Shown here: in pieces, positions 27,823-35,984 of the stretch | Layout of the letters: each line of letters begins with the position of its first letter | How positions within the stretch are numbered: the first letter of the stretch is position 1 | Assembly: GCF_003054705.1 (NCBI RefSeq) | Contig: NZ_QAYX01000017.1 | Location: 1-64,000, forward strand | Source: Opitutus sp. ER46 | GTDB taxonomy: Bacteria > Verrucomicrobiota > Verrucomicrobiia > Opitutales > Opitutaceae | Reading direction: 5' to 3' | Length of the DNA stretch: 64,000 bases | Notes under the pieces: generated by a model | The model's database searches: none | Told to the model about the DNA's origin: nothing | The model's input: the letters and a program-made list of their open reading frames with translations, nothing else | Translations under genes and position numbers: made by a program

Positions 27823-27955
27823 TCCCTCAGTCCCTCAATCCCTCAATCCCTCAATCCCTCAATCCCTCAATCCCTCAATCCCTCAATCCCTCAATCCCTC
27901 AATCCCTCAATCCCTCGAGAGAAAGAGGAAGAGTAGGAGTAAGAGAAAGAGGCGG
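27823..27955. repeat. Octamer array TCCCTCAA plus GAGNAA block
   Basis: Twelve head-to-tail octamers from 27823 to 27918: one TCCCTCAG, ten exact TCCCTCAA, and one TCCCTCGA. They are followed directly by a purine block (27919-27955) of GAGAAA-GAGGAA-GAGTAG-GAGTAA hexamers. The array is the most homogeneous repeat in the window and a likely length-variable locus. Confidence 0.95.
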
Positions 27956-28001
27956 AGGCGGCTTGACCCGTCTATAGGTTCACCCCCGAGGCTCATCCCC
28001 G

Positions 28002-28196
28002 ATGAAGACGCATGCCACATTCGTTACGAAGGACCAATTCGTCGCCCTCCTGCGGGATAGCGGCGTGAGCGAGGCGCAGATGGACAAGCTGCATCGCCTG
28101 TTCGAGCAGCGGCATCCGGAGGCGCACCAGGCGTTTCTTGAGGCGCTCCAGATCGACGCGGAGACGGCGGCCAAAATCCGCGTCCGCAGTCGGTAA
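28002..28196 (+). CDS. Small protein homologous to the C-terminal domain of the adjacent MerR regulator
   Basis: Predicted 64-residue soluble protein. Residues 9-64 (from TKDQFVALLR to IRVRSR) align without gaps to the C-terminal region of the MerR-type protein encoded 132 bases downstream. I count 22 identities in 56 positions. The shared pattern is T-x-DQ-x-V-x-LLR, a central H, P-x-AH-x-x-FL, and R-x-RSR at the end. It has no DNA-binding part. It could modulate the regulator by competing for dimerisation or ligand, but this is inference. A terminator-like hairpin follows the gene. Confidence 0.75.
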   Translation: MKTHATFVTKDQFVALLRDSGVSEAQMDKLHRLFEQRHPEAHQAFLEALQIDAETAAKIRVRSR

Positions 28197-28216
28197 ACCC
28201 AAAGCTTGAGTCGGCG

Positions 28217-28249
28217 GCCCGGCGCGCGTTGGCGCGTGCGCCGGGCTTT
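28217..28249 (+). terminator. Terminator-like hairpin
   Basis: Arms GCCCGGCGC (28217-28225) and GCGCCGGGC (28238-28246) followed by TTT. It separates the 64-residue gene from the MerR gene. Confidence 0.55.
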
Positions 28250-28328
28250 GGCATGCAGCCGCGGCGGGGAAAGCGCACTCGCCCCCGGCGTGAATCTCCG
28301 CTCCGCTGACCGGCCCCCTTTTCTGGCA

Positions 28329-28907
28329 ATGAAGACGATCACCGTCATCGCGCGGCGCTACGGCCTCTCGCGCACCACGCTGCTGTACTACGACCGACTG
28401 GGCCTGCTTTCACCGAGCTACCGCACCGCGGCCGATGCGCGGATGTACTCGGCGGAGGACGAGGCGAAGCTGGCGCGGATCGTGACGTATCGTCGCGCGG
28501 GGGTGCCGCTTCGCTCGATTCAGCAGATGATGGATGGCGCACCGACGCGCGTGAACCGGACGCTCGAGGCGAGGCTGCGGGAGATTCAGGACCAGATCAG
28601 CGCGCTGCGCGGTCAGCAGCGTTTCATCGTCGAGATGCTGCGCGAGGCCGTGTTGCGCGGCGAGGAGCCCAAGCGGACGCGCGACCAGTGGGTCGAGTTG
28701 CTGCGGGCGTGTGCGTTCACGGACCGCGATCTGCAGGTCTGGCACATGGCGCTGGAGCGGGACGATCCGCAGGCGCACGCGCGCTTCCTGCGCCGGATCG
28801 GACTGACGGCGGAAGAGGCGGCTTATGTGCGCGAACGCTCGCGGGAAGACCTGCAGAAGCTCGGCATGACCCCGGCACCCCGGCGTGGCCGGCGGCAGCA
28901 GGGTTAG
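28329..28907 (+). CDS. MerR-family transcriptional regulator
   Basis: Predicted 192-residue regulator. The N-terminal winged HTH starts MKTITVIARRYGLSRTTLLYYDRLGLLSPSYRTAADARMYSAEDEAKLARI and a coiled-coil dimerisation helix (RLREIQDQISALRG) follows. The C-terminal 60 residues form the domain shared with the small gene upstream, whose WH...P-x-AH-x-x-FL pattern suggests a helical ligand pocket. No metal cysteines are present, so a small organic or drug-type ligand is more likely. Its stop overlaps the convergent Ppx/GppA gene's stop within four bases. Confidence 0.88.
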   Translation: MKTITVIARRYGLSRTTLLYYDRLGLLSPSYRTAADARMYSAEDEAKLARIVTYRRAGVPLRSIQQMMDGAPTRVNRTLEARLREIQDQISALRGQQRFIVEMLREAVLRGEEPKRTRDQWVELLRACAFTDRDLQVWHMALERDDPQAHARFLRRIGLTAEEAAYVRERSREDLQKLGMTPAPRRGRRQQG

Positions 28908-29845
28908 TGCGAGGCGCCGAGCAGCGCCTCGGCGGCGAGGCCGTAGCGCAGGTTGTACAGCGAATGCCGGAAACCCTGCACGCCGGCGACGTCGGCGACG
29001 GCGACGAAAGTCACGAGCGCCGTCGGAAAGACGTCGGCGCGGGCGGGCGGGAGCCCGGGGACGGTGCGACGCTCGTCCAGCGGCAGCCGGCCGAGGTGCG
29101 CGAACATCACGCGGAGCCACGCGACCGGAAGCTGCGTGGGGGTCTGTTCGAAGGGAATGCCATCGCGGGCGCCGATGATGGCCCGCACGGTGGCCATGGT
29201 GCCGCCGGTGCCGACGGCGACGGCATCGTCGCCTAAGTCGAATTTGAACGGGCTGCGCACCAGCTCGTCGTGGACGTGCTGCATGATGCGGTAGCGGGCG
29301 CCGCGGCCAAGCGGACGGGTGACATCCTTGACGAAAGCCTCGGTCAGGCGGACGCAACCGAGCTGGAGACTCGCGGCCTGGACGAGTTGCCGGTGGCGGA
29401 AGGCGAGGCATTCGAGGCTGCCGCCGCCGAGATCGAAGACGTAGAAATTCTGGAGATCGCCAAGGGCGGGATCGCAGGCGAGGCCCCGACCGATCAGCCG
29501 CGCCTCCTCGTCGCCGGTGAGGATGCGAACCTCATGGCCGGTCTCCTCGTGCACGCGGGCGCGGAAGAGCGGACCGTTGCGCGCGTCGCGCACCGCGCTG
29601 GTGGCGACCAGGAGAATCTTGCGGACGTGGTGGGCCTTGGCGTCGGCGAGCAGCGTGCGGATGGCGTCCAATCCCGTCGCCATGCCGTCCTCGCTGAGTT
29701 CGGGTTCGGCCTTGCTGATGCCGGCGCTGATGCGGGCGTCCAGGGAGCGGGAGTGAACAACCACGATCGATCCCTCGCCGCGTTTGGCGATCAGGAGTTT
29801 AATCGAGTTGCTGCCAATATCGATGACGGCAACAGCCGAAACCAT
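28904..29845 (-). CDS. Exopolyphosphatase / pppGpp phosphatase (Ppx/GppA family)
   Basis: Predicted 313-residue enzyme of the actin/hexokinase-like superfamily. VAVIDIGSNSIKLLIA is the phosphate-1 motif, ILLVATSAVRDARNG follows, and VFDLGGGSLECLAF is the phosphate-2 motif. The C-terminal HD-like domain of long Ppx proteins is absent, which fits the short Ppx/GppA type. The start is ATG 29845, with the open frame extending uselessly to 30223. It lies 73 bases downstream of rsmI on the same strand. Confidence 0.9.
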   Translation of the reverse strand: MVSAVAVIDIGSNSIKLLIAKRGEGSIVVVHSRSLDARISAGISKAEPELSEDGMATGLDAIRTLLADAKAHHVRKILLVATSAVRDARNGPLFRARVHEETGHEVRILTGDEEARLIGRGLACDPALGDLQNFYVFDLGGGSLECLAFRHRQLVQAASLQLGCVRLTEAFVKDVTRPLGRGARYRIMQHVHDELVRSPFKFDLGDDAVAVGTGGTMATVRAIIGARDGIPFEQTPTQLPVAWLRVMFAHLGRLPLDERRTVPGLPPARADVFPTALVTFVAVADVAGVQGFRHSLYNLRYGLAAEALLGASH

Positions 29846-29918
29846 GGCGCCACCAAACCCATGATTCCGCCGAAAGGGAAGCCTTCGTTTACTGAGGGAA
29901 TCAACCCAGGCGCCGCCG

Positions 29919-30635
29919 CTAGAGCGTGAAATCCGCCGGGGCGATGAGGAGGACGAACTCGCCCTTGAGGCTGGCCTTCGCGAGCCGGGCCTGCACTTCG
30001 CCGACGGGGCCGACGAAGAAAGTCTCGTGGAGTTTGGTGACCTCCTTGGCCACGCAGACAACGCGCTGGGGCCCGAGTGTGGTGACGATTTCGGCGACGG
30101 CCTTGTCGATTCGATGGCAGCTCTCGTAGAGCGCGAGCGTGTACGGGAAGGCGCGGTGTTGATCGAAGAAAGTGACGCGGGCGGCGCTCTTAGCCGGCAG
30201 GAAACCGACGAAAAGAAAACCATTGGTCGGCAGTCCGCTCGCGCTGAGGACGGAAATGACGGCGCAGGCGCCAGGGACGGGAACGACGGGCAGGCTGCGC
30301 CGGCGGCATTCGCGGACCACGCGAAAACCCGGATCGCTGAGGGCGGGAGTGCCGGCGTCGCTCACGACGGCGATGCTGCGACCTGCTGCGAGCTGGTCGG
30401 CGAGGCGGGGCGCGGCCTCGGTCTCGTTGTGCTCGTGATAGGCGACGAGTTCCTTGTGCAGGCCGAGCCGGGTGAGAAAAGCGCCGGTGGTGCGGGTGTC
30501 CTCGCAGGCGATCAGGTCAACGCCGCCGAGGATGGCGCGACCACGCTCGGTGAGGTCGGCCACATTGCCGATGGGTGTGGCGACGACGTACAAGTGCCCG
30601 GGTTGCGGGACGAGCGAGGTGTTTTCGGAGGACAT
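29919..30635 (-). CDS. rsmI: 16S rRNA (cytidine1402-2'-O)-methyltransferase
   Basis: Predicted 238-residue SAM methyltransferase that modifies C1402 in the ribosomal P site. LYVVATPIGNVADLTERG opens the tetrapyrrole-methylase fold. LIACEDTRTTGAFLTRLG, SDAGTPALSDPGFRVVREC and VPVPGACAVISVLSASGLPTNGFLFVGFLP follow in the order of RsmI. E. coli RsmI is about 50 residues longer at the C-terminus, which is absent here. The ATG at 30635 precedes MSSENTSL and is preferred to the frame start at 30701. Confidence 0.93.
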   Translation of the reverse strand: MSSENTSLVPQPGHLYVVATPIGNVADLTERGRAILGGVDLIACEDTRTTGAFLTRLGLHKELVAYHEHNETEAAPRLADQLAAGRSIAVVSDAGTPALSDPGFRVVRECRRRSLPVVPVPGACAVISVLSASGLPTNGFLFVGFLPAKSAARVTFFDQHRAFPYTLALYESCHRIDKAVAEIVTTLGPQRVVCVAKEVTKLHETFFVGPVGEVQARLAKASLKGEFVLLIAPADFTL

Positions 30636-30696
30636 GGCGGGAGCGGAACCGGGGACGGGAAGGGGCTCACGATGCCGGGCAGGCGCGGGCCGGGAA

Positions 30697-30731
30697 AACA
30701 AAAATCCGGCGTCCCGAGGGAGCGCCGGATT
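30697..30731 (-). terminator. Rho-independent terminator after the small lipoprotein gene
   Basis: Perfect 9-bp arms AATCCGGCG (30703-30711) and CGCCGGATT (30723-30731). On the minus strand the hairpin is followed by TTTTTGTTTTC. It separates the lipoprotein gene from rsmI. Confidence 0.88.
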
Positions 30732-30753
30732 AGGAAAGAAGACTGAGCCGCAA

Positions 30754-30918
30754 TCAGCGGCCGCCCTGCTGGGCCATGCCGGGAATCTGGCCTTCCCAAG
30801 CGGCAGGTTGGCTCCACGGAATCGACGATTGTTTGGGGCTGTTCGTCGTGCAACCGGCGAGGAGGGCGCCGCCAGCGACGAGCAGGAGGGCGAGGAGGCG
30901 TTTCGAGAACGAAGTCAT
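30754..30918 (-). CDS. 54-residue lipoprotein
   Basis: Short gene found by direct reading. Its product starts MTSFSKRLLALLLVAGGALLAGC, a typical lipoprotein signal with lipobox LAGC (Cys23). The mature part is only 32 residues and reads SSIPWSQPAAWEGQIPGM towards the C-terminus, with paired Trp residues. Signal, ATG, terminator and coding-like third positions all support it. It is likely anchored in the outer membrane, with unknown function. The PW...P..WEG pattern could mark a small conserved family. Confidence 0.8.
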   Translation of the reverse strand: MTSFSKRLLALLLVAGGALLAGCTTNSPKQSSIPWSQPAAWEGQIPGMAQQGGR

Positions 30919-30989
30919 GGGTGATTTGGAGTAGAGTGACCGGGGGAGCCTTGGGCAAGTTCCGTCTCGGGCGGCTGTCGCCGCCCGAG

Positions 30990-31030
30990 ACGAGGGAGTG
31001 AGGGAATAGGGGAATGAGGGAGTGAGGGGG
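30990..31030. repeat. TGAGGGAA-type octamer run
   Basis: About five octamer-like units (TGAGGGAA, TAGGGGAA, TGAGGGAG, TGAGGGGG) lie downstream of malQ. They resemble a reverse-complement relative of the TCCCTCAA array at 27823. Confidence 0.6.
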
Positions 31031-31197
31031 CGCGGAGGTGAGAGACGCGCGGGGCTGGCGGGGACGGGCTGGGGTGGGTAGCGCAGATCAGTCGGATCCG
31101 TCTGATGAGTCTGATCGGTCGGATCAGTGAGTTTTGTTAGATATGTAGGGTAAATGGTTTACGATCGCGCGGCCTTGCGCTCGATGGCGGTGGCGGG

Positions 31198-32772
31198 CTA
31201 TTTGACGGGCGGCTCGGCGCGGCCGTAGAGGGCGGCGAGATCGGCGAGGTAGGCGGCGGACTGTTCGCTCAAGGTGCGGAGTTGGTCGGCGCGGTAGCGC
31301 CACGTCCAGTTGTCCTGGGGTCTGCCGGGCGTGTTGAACCGGCTCTCGCTGCCAAGGCTGAGTAGATCCTGAAGCGGGATGATCGCGAGGTTGGCGACGG
31401 AGGCGTAAGCGGCGCGGATGAAGTCCCACGGAATCTCCTGGCCGCTGATCCGGAAGTAGCGGCGCACATGGTCGCGGGTTTTTTCGTCGGTCGTGGCGTA
31501 CCAGCCCGCGGTGGTGTCGTTGTCGTGCGTGCCGGAGTAGATGACGGTATTGGCGCGCAGATTGTGAGGAAGGTACAGGTTGTCGGCGGGACCGCCGAAG
31601 GCGAACTGGAGCACGGCCATGCCGGGGAGGCCGGTGGCTTCGCGCAGGGCGATCGTGGCGGGCGTGAGGAGGCCCAGATCCTCGGCGATGAGCTTGGCGT
31701 CGGGCATGGCCTGGCGGATGGCGGCGAAGAAATCGACGCCGGGGCCGGTGACCCATTTGCCGGTGCGGGCGGTGGCGGAGCCGGCGGGGACGGACCAGTA
31801 GGCCTCGAACCCGCGGAAGTGGTCGATGCGGACGACGTCGTAGAGCGCGAAATTGGCGCGCAGGCGCTCGAGCCACCAGCGATAGCCGGTGGCGGCATGG
31901 GCGGGCCAGTCGTAGAGCGGGTTGCCCCAGAGCTGGCCATCGGCCGAGAAGTAGTCCGGCGGTACGCCGGCGACGGCGGTGGGGCGCTGGGTCTTGCGGT
32001 CGAGCTGGAACAGCTCGGGGTTGGCCCACACGTCGGCGCTGTCGAGGGCCGTAAAAATCGGAGTGTCACCGATGATCTGGATGCCGAGCCGGGCGGCCTG
32101 GGCGCGGAGCTGAGTCCACTGTCCGAAGAACAGGTATTGGATGAACGCGTACGCCTCGACGCGCTCGGCGAGGGCGTGACGCAGGTCGGACTTGGCGGCG
32201 GCAGCGAAGGTGCGCACGGCGGCCGGCCACTCCCACCAGGGCTGCCCGTTGAAGTGGTCCTTGAGGGCGGAGAACAGGGTGTAGCCGGCGAGCCAGGGGG
32301 CGTTGTCCTGCTGGAAGGTTTCGAAGCTGCCGTAGGGCAGGGCGCGGGAACGCTGGGCGCGCCAAGCCTGGTGGGCGGCGAATAGGAGCGGGCGCTTCTG
32401 GTGGTAGAGCGCGCCGAAGTCGACGTGGTTGGCGGGGAGGGCGCGCAGCGGGGCAACCTGGGCATCGGTGAGCAGGCCGGCGCGGACGAGGGCGGCGGGA
32501 TCGACGAGGTTGGGGTTGCCGGCGAACGAAGAGAAGCACTGGTAGGGCGAGTCGCCGTAGCCGGTGGGACCGAGCGGGCAGAGCTGCCAGTATTTCATGC
32601 CGGCGGCGGCGAGGGTCTCGAGGAGCGTCACGGCGGCCGCGTCGAACGCGCCGACGCCGAAGGCGCTCGGAAGGGCGGTCGGGTGGACCAGGACGCCGGC
32701 GGCCCGGCGGTTGAGCCAGCCGAACAAGGGCGAAGTCGAGCCCTGGGCCGAAGGGGAGGAAAGAGACGCCAT
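31198..32772 (-). CDS. malQ: 4-alpha-glucanotransferase (amylomaltase, GH77)
   Basis: Predicted 524-residue enzyme that transfers maltooligosaccharide chains in glycogen/maltodextrin metabolism. RRAAGVLVHPTALPSAFGVGAFD opens the GH77 fold, and YWQLCPLGPTGYGDSPYQCFSSFAGNPNLVD is its strongest signature. RIDHFRGFEAYW contains the nucleophile Asp, LIAEDLGLLTP the acid/base Glu, and SGTHDNDTTAGW the transition-state Asp. The length matches bacterial MalQ of the short type. Upstream codons to 33024 are translated repeat, so I start at MASLSSPS. It is a single gene. Confidence 0.95.
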   Translation of the reverse strand: MASLSSPSAQGSTSPLFGWLNRRAAGVLVHPTALPSAFGVGAFDAAAVTLLETLAAAGMKYWQLCPLGPTGYGDSPYQCFSSFAGNPNLVDPAALVRAGLLTDAQVAPLRALPANHVDFGALYHQKRPLLFAAHQAWRAQRSRALPYGSFETFQQDNAPWLAGYTLFSALKDHFNGQPWWEWPAAVRTFAAAAKSDLRHALAERVEAYAFIQYLFFGQWTQLRAQAARLGIQIIGDTPIFTALDSADVWANPELFQLDRKTQRPTAVAGVPPDYFSADGQLWGNPLYDWPAHAATGYRWWLERLRANFALYDVVRIDHFRGFEAYWSVPAGSATARTGKWVTGPGVDFFAAIRQAMPDAKLIAEDLGLLTPATIALREATGLPGMAVLQFAFGGPADNLYLPHNLRANTVIYSGTHDNDTTAGWYATTDEKTRDHVRRYFRISGQEIPWDFIRAAYASVANLAIIPLQDLLSLGSESRFNTPGRPQDNWTWRYRADQLRTLSEQSAAYLADLAALYGRAEPPVK

Positions 32773-32845
32773 GCCGCCGAAAAAACCGTGCCGCCACGGG
32801 GACGCAACACGGCAGGAGGGAAAAGGGGGGGCGGGGGGGCGGGCC

Positions 32846-32970
32846 CTTTCTCTTACTCCTACTCTTTCTCTTTCTCTCCGGAGCGGCGCCGAATGGCGCC
32901 GCGAAGCTGGGCGCGGAAGGAGAACGAGAAAGAGAAAGAGGAAGAGTATGAGAAAGAGGAACGAAGGCGG
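32846..32970. repeat. Composite GAGNAA element: pyrimidine arm, hairpin, purine arm
   Basis: The pyrimidine arm at 32846-32879 reads CTCTTA-CTCCTA-CTCTTT-CTCTTT. A perfect hairpin at 32883-32902 has arms GCGGCGCC/GGCGCCGC and a GAAT loop. The purine arm at 32919-32962 reads GAGAAC-GAGAAA-GAGAAA-GAGGAA-GAGTAT-GAGAAA. It has the same architecture as the element at 21949-22048. No gene is seen in the surrounding 360-base gap. Confidence 0.9.
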
Positions 32971-33132
32971 GGAGCCCCACACCACTATAGGGCTCCCCGC
33001 GACATCCCACTTGTTTGCACACACACACCGATTCGCGCCGCGAAGGCCCGGGTTCTCGCCGGGCTGCTGGCGTCGCCAGCAGCGGCGGCTGGACTGAACC
33101 CGGGCCGACGTGCGGAACGAAAAGCTGCTGGG

Positions 33133-34077
33133 TCAGGCCGCGTGCGCCAGGGCCGGGTTGACGCCGGGGCCGTGCAGCCGCTCGCGGTAGGCCGACGGCG
33201 ACTCGCCGGCGACCCGGCGGAACACGCGGTTGAACTGCGAGAGCGATTGGAAACCCGCTTCGTAGGCGGCCTCGCTGACCCGCTTGTGCGGGTTGAGGAG
33301 GATCTGTTTCACCATCTCGACGCGCACGCGGGCGAGATAGTCGGTGAAGGTGAGCCCGGTGGCGGCCTTGAAGAGCTTGCAGAAGTAGAACGGGCTCGTG
33401 TTCACGGCGCGGGCGACGTCGGTGAGGGCGATCTCGTCGGCGTAGTGCTCGGCGATGAAGGCGCGGGCGCGGCTGATCACGGGCGCCTCCGCGGTGGCCT
33501 CCTGGGTAACGATCTGGTTGCTGCGGGCGGAGAGATGCGCGGCGAAGATTGCGAGCAGGCGGACCACGGCGTCGTACTGTTTCCGCGGCACCACGCGGGT
33601 CGCGAAGTAGGCCTTCTTCAGCTCGGAGGCATTGGGCTGGGCGTCGAAGCCAAGGCCGGCCGACACGCGCTTGAAACGCTCGGCGCTGGGCTTCTGGAGG
33701 AGGACCTGGCCGGTTTGCAGGTAGCCGAGGACGGTCTCGCCCACGCGGATCGGCACGGCGGACTCGGTGAGGCCGGCGTGGCACTGGAGGGTCTTGGCCT
33801 CGTCCCGGGCGTTGTCGGCCAGGTGCTGCTGCATCTGGAGGCAGGCGGCGCAGGAGCGGTTGGTCGCGGCCATCAGAAGGCAGAAGCCATTCGCCTGTTT
33901 TGAATCGTGAAGGGGCGCCCGGAAGCACTCCGAAGCGCGGATGCCCAGGGGCAGCCCGGTCGTGGCCTCGAAGGCCTTCTGGTATTCGCGAAACAGCTCC
34001 GATTTCTCGATGTGGGCCACCATGTCACGGTGGCGCGAAGCGGTTTCGGCGGGCTGGGTGGGGAGCAGGGTGTTCAT
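33133..34077 (-). CDS. AraC-family regulator with N-terminal PocR-type sensor domain
   Basis: Predicted 314-residue regulator. Residues about 20-170 form a PocR-like ligand domain with characteristic cysteines (FCLLMAATNRSCAACLQMQ and LQCHAGLTE) and the GYLQTGQVLLQKP stretch. The C-terminal 100 residues are a double AraC helix-turn-helix (IALTDVARAVNTSPFYFCKLFKAATGLTFTDYL ... EAAYEAGFQSLSQFNRVFRRVAGESPSAYRERL). It is divergent from a two-component cluster across a 183-base gap containing a palindrome. Ligand sensing by the Cys-rich pocket, possibly of a hydrocarbon derivative or redox state, is inferred from the family. Confidence 0.9.
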   Translation of the reverse strand: MNTLLPTQPAETASRHRDMVAHIEKSELFREYQKAFEATTGLPLGIRASECFRAPLHDSKQANGFCLLMAATNRSCAACLQMQQHLADNARDEAKTLQCHAGLTESAVPIRVGETVLGYLQTGQVLLQKPSAERFKRVSAGLGFDAQPNASELKKAYFATRVVPRKQYDAVVRLLAIFAAHLSARSNQIVTQEATAEAPVISRARAFIAEHYADEIALTDVARAVNTSPFYFCKLFKAATGLTFTDYLARVRVEMVKQILLNPHKRVSEAAYEAGFQSLSQFNRVFRRVAGESPSAYRERLHGPGVNPALAHAA

Positions 34078-34154
34078 TGTGGGAGGGTCGCCTTCGACGC
34101 GCACACAATAGCAAATAATGCGGAGCCCCGATATTGGTGTGGCCGCGCGATCTC

Positions 34155-34173
34155 ACTAGGGAAATTCCCTAGT
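34155..34173. promoter_or_regulatory. 19-bp palindrome between divergent regulator and sensor kinase
   Basis: ACTAGGGAAATTCCCTAGT is perfect around one central A and sits mid-way in the gap between the PocR/AraC gene and the histidine kinase gene. Candidate operator for the AraC-type protein or for the NarL-type regulator of the cluster. Confidence 0.55.
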
Positions 34174-34260
34174 CCTACCTTCGCCACGAGCGGAAACACA
34201 TCGGGATGCGTGGTTTTGGCCCCTTGCGCAACGGTTGCCATGTGATTAGGGTCTCTGATC

Positions 34261-35532
34261 GTGGCCCAGCTCGATTACCAACACCTCACCCGCGAGGATC
34301 TTGTGACGCGTCTTGCCGACCTGGAGCGGACGGCGTCATCGGAGCGGCAGCGTTCCGAAGAGCGCGCCCAGAACACCGAGGCGGAGCTGCGGGACATCAA
34401 GGCGGCGCTGGACGAGCACTCGATCGTGGCGATCACGGACCGCACGGGTCGGATCACGTACGTGAACGACAAGTTCTGTGCGATTTCGAAGTACCCGCGC
34501 GAGGAGCTGATCGGCCAGGACCATCGCATCATCAATTCCGGGACGCACCCGAAGACGTTCTTCCAGGATCTCTGGCACACGATCGCGCACGGCCGCGTCT
34601 GGCATGGCGAGATTCGCAACCGGGCGAAGGACGGCAGCCTCTACTGGGTCGACACGACGATCTATCCCCGCGTGAACGCGGAGGGGAAGCCGGTGCAGTA
34701 CGTGGCGATCCGGACGGACATCACCAAGCGCAAGGCGGACGAGGAAAACCTGAAGCAGTTCGCCCGCGAGCTGGAGGAGAAGAACAAGGAGCTGGAGACG
34801 ATCGTGTACACGGTGTCGCACGATCTGCGCTCGCCGCTCGTGAACGTGCAGGGCTTCAGCAAGCAGCTGAACCGCGCCTGCGAGAAGCTCACCCTGGTCG
34901 CGACCGGGGCGGCGGACGGCCGCATTGCGGTGGCCGATATCCGGCCGCAGCTCGACGGGGCGATTCCGCAGGCGCTGAAGTTCATCAATGCCGGCGTGAA
35001 CAAGATGGAGATGCTGCTGGCCGGCCTGCTGCGTTACTCGCGGCTCGGCCGGGTGGCGCTGAATATCCGCCCGCTCGAGATGAACTCGCTCCTGGCGGAG
35101 ATCGTCGCCGCGATGAAATTCCAGATCGACAACGTGCAGGCGAGCGTGCGCGTCGACCCGTTGCCGAGCTGCCTGGGCGATTCGGCGCAGACGAGCCAGG
35201 TGTTCGCCAACCTGATCGACAACGCGCTCAAGTACCGCGACGCGTCGCGTCCCCTGCAGGTGACGGTAACCGGGCGACGCGAGGGCGCCGAGGTGATCTA
35301 CGCGGTGGCCGACAACGGGATTGGCATGGCGCCGCAGCACCAGGCCAAGGCGTTTGAGATTTTCCATCGCCTCAACCCGGACGACACGCCGGGCGAGGGG
35401 CTGGGGCTGACCATTGCGCAACGCGTGCTGGAGCGGCAGCGCGGGCGCATCTGGGTCGACAGCGCCGAGGGGCGCGGGTCGACGTTCTACGTTTCTTTGC
35501 CGGCGAGTGATCTGCCGGTGGTGACCCGATAA
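34261..35532 (+). CDS. PAS-domain sensor histidine kinase
   Basis: Predicted 423-residue soluble kinase with a GTG start. A short coiled coil leads into one PAS domain (AITDRTGRITYVNDKFCAISKYPREELIGQDHRI ... RTDITKRK). The H-box is TVSHDLRSPLVNVQGFSKQL, and a roughly 40-residue insertion follows it before the second dimerisation helix. The ATPase domain has NLIDNALKY, DNGIGMA and GEGLGLTIAQRV. It resembles phytochrome-type kinases that pair with Rcp1-like regulators, which is what the next gene encodes. The stop and next ATG share one base. Confidence 0.92.
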   Translation: MAQLDYQHLTREDLVTRLADLERTASSERQRSEERAQNTEAELRDIKAALDEHSIVAITDRTGRITYVNDKFCAISKYPREELIGQDHRIINSGTHPKTFFQDLWHTIAHGRVWHGEIRNRAKDGSLYWVDTTIYPRVNAEGKPVQYVAIRTDITKRKADEENLKQFARELEEKNKELETIVYTVSHDLRSPLVNVQGFSKQLNRACEKLTLVATGAADGRIAVADIRPQLDGAIPQALKFINAGVNKMEMLLAGLLRYSRLGRVALNIRPLEMNSLLAEIVAAMKFQIDNVQASVRVDPLPSCLGDSAQTSQVFANLIDNALKYRDASRPLQVTVTGRREGAEVIYAVADNGIGMAPQHQAKAFEIFHRLNPDDTPGEGLGLTIAQRVLERQRGRIWVDSAEGRGSTFYVSLPASDLPVVTR

Positions 35533-35984
35533 TGAAAAAGCAGGAACCGATCATCCTCATCGTCGATGACGACGAAGGACACGCCATTCTCGTCCGCCAG
35601 AATCTCGAGGCGGCCGGGCTGGACAACCGCATCCAGCATTTCCGGGACGGCCAGGCCGTGCTGGACTTCTTCTTCGGTCCGGACGGCCGGGCGAGCCGGC
35701 ATCCGGGCGAGGTGTACCTCGTGCTGCTGGATATCCGCATGCCGAAGGTGGACGGCATCGAGGTGTTGCGGCGGCTGAAGACGGATCCCGACCTGAGGAA
35801 GATCCCGGTGATCATGCTCACGACGACCGACGACCAGCGGGAGGTGGAGCGCTGCCACAAGCTTGGGTGCAGCGTCTACATCCAGAAGCCGGTCGACTAC
35901 GACAAGTTCGCCGAGGCGATTCGCCGCCTCGGGCTGTTTGTCACGCTGCTGCTCGTCCCCCCGGTGACCGAACCTGCCTCGTGA
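35532..35984 (+). CDS. Single-domain response regulator (Rcp1-like)
   Basis: Predicted 150-residue receiver with no output domain. The acidic pocket is IVDDDEGH, the phosphoacceptor is in VYLVLLDIRMPKVDG, the Thr is in VIMLTTTDD and the Lys in VYIQKPVDY. The insertion between beta-2 and alpha-3 (FFFGPDGRASRHPGEVY) is typical of Rcp1-type regulators paired with PAS/phytochrome kinases. It probably relays phosphate from the kinase upstream to another protein. It overlaps the next gene by four bases (GTGA). Confidence 0.92.
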   Translation: MKKQEPIILIVDDDEGHAILVRQNLEAAGLDNRIQHFRDGQAVLDFFFGPDGRASRHPGEVYLVLLDIRMPKVDGIEVLRRLKTDPDLRKIPVIMLTTTDDQREVERCHKLGCSVYIQKPVDYDKFAEAIRRLGLFVTLLLVPPVTEPAS

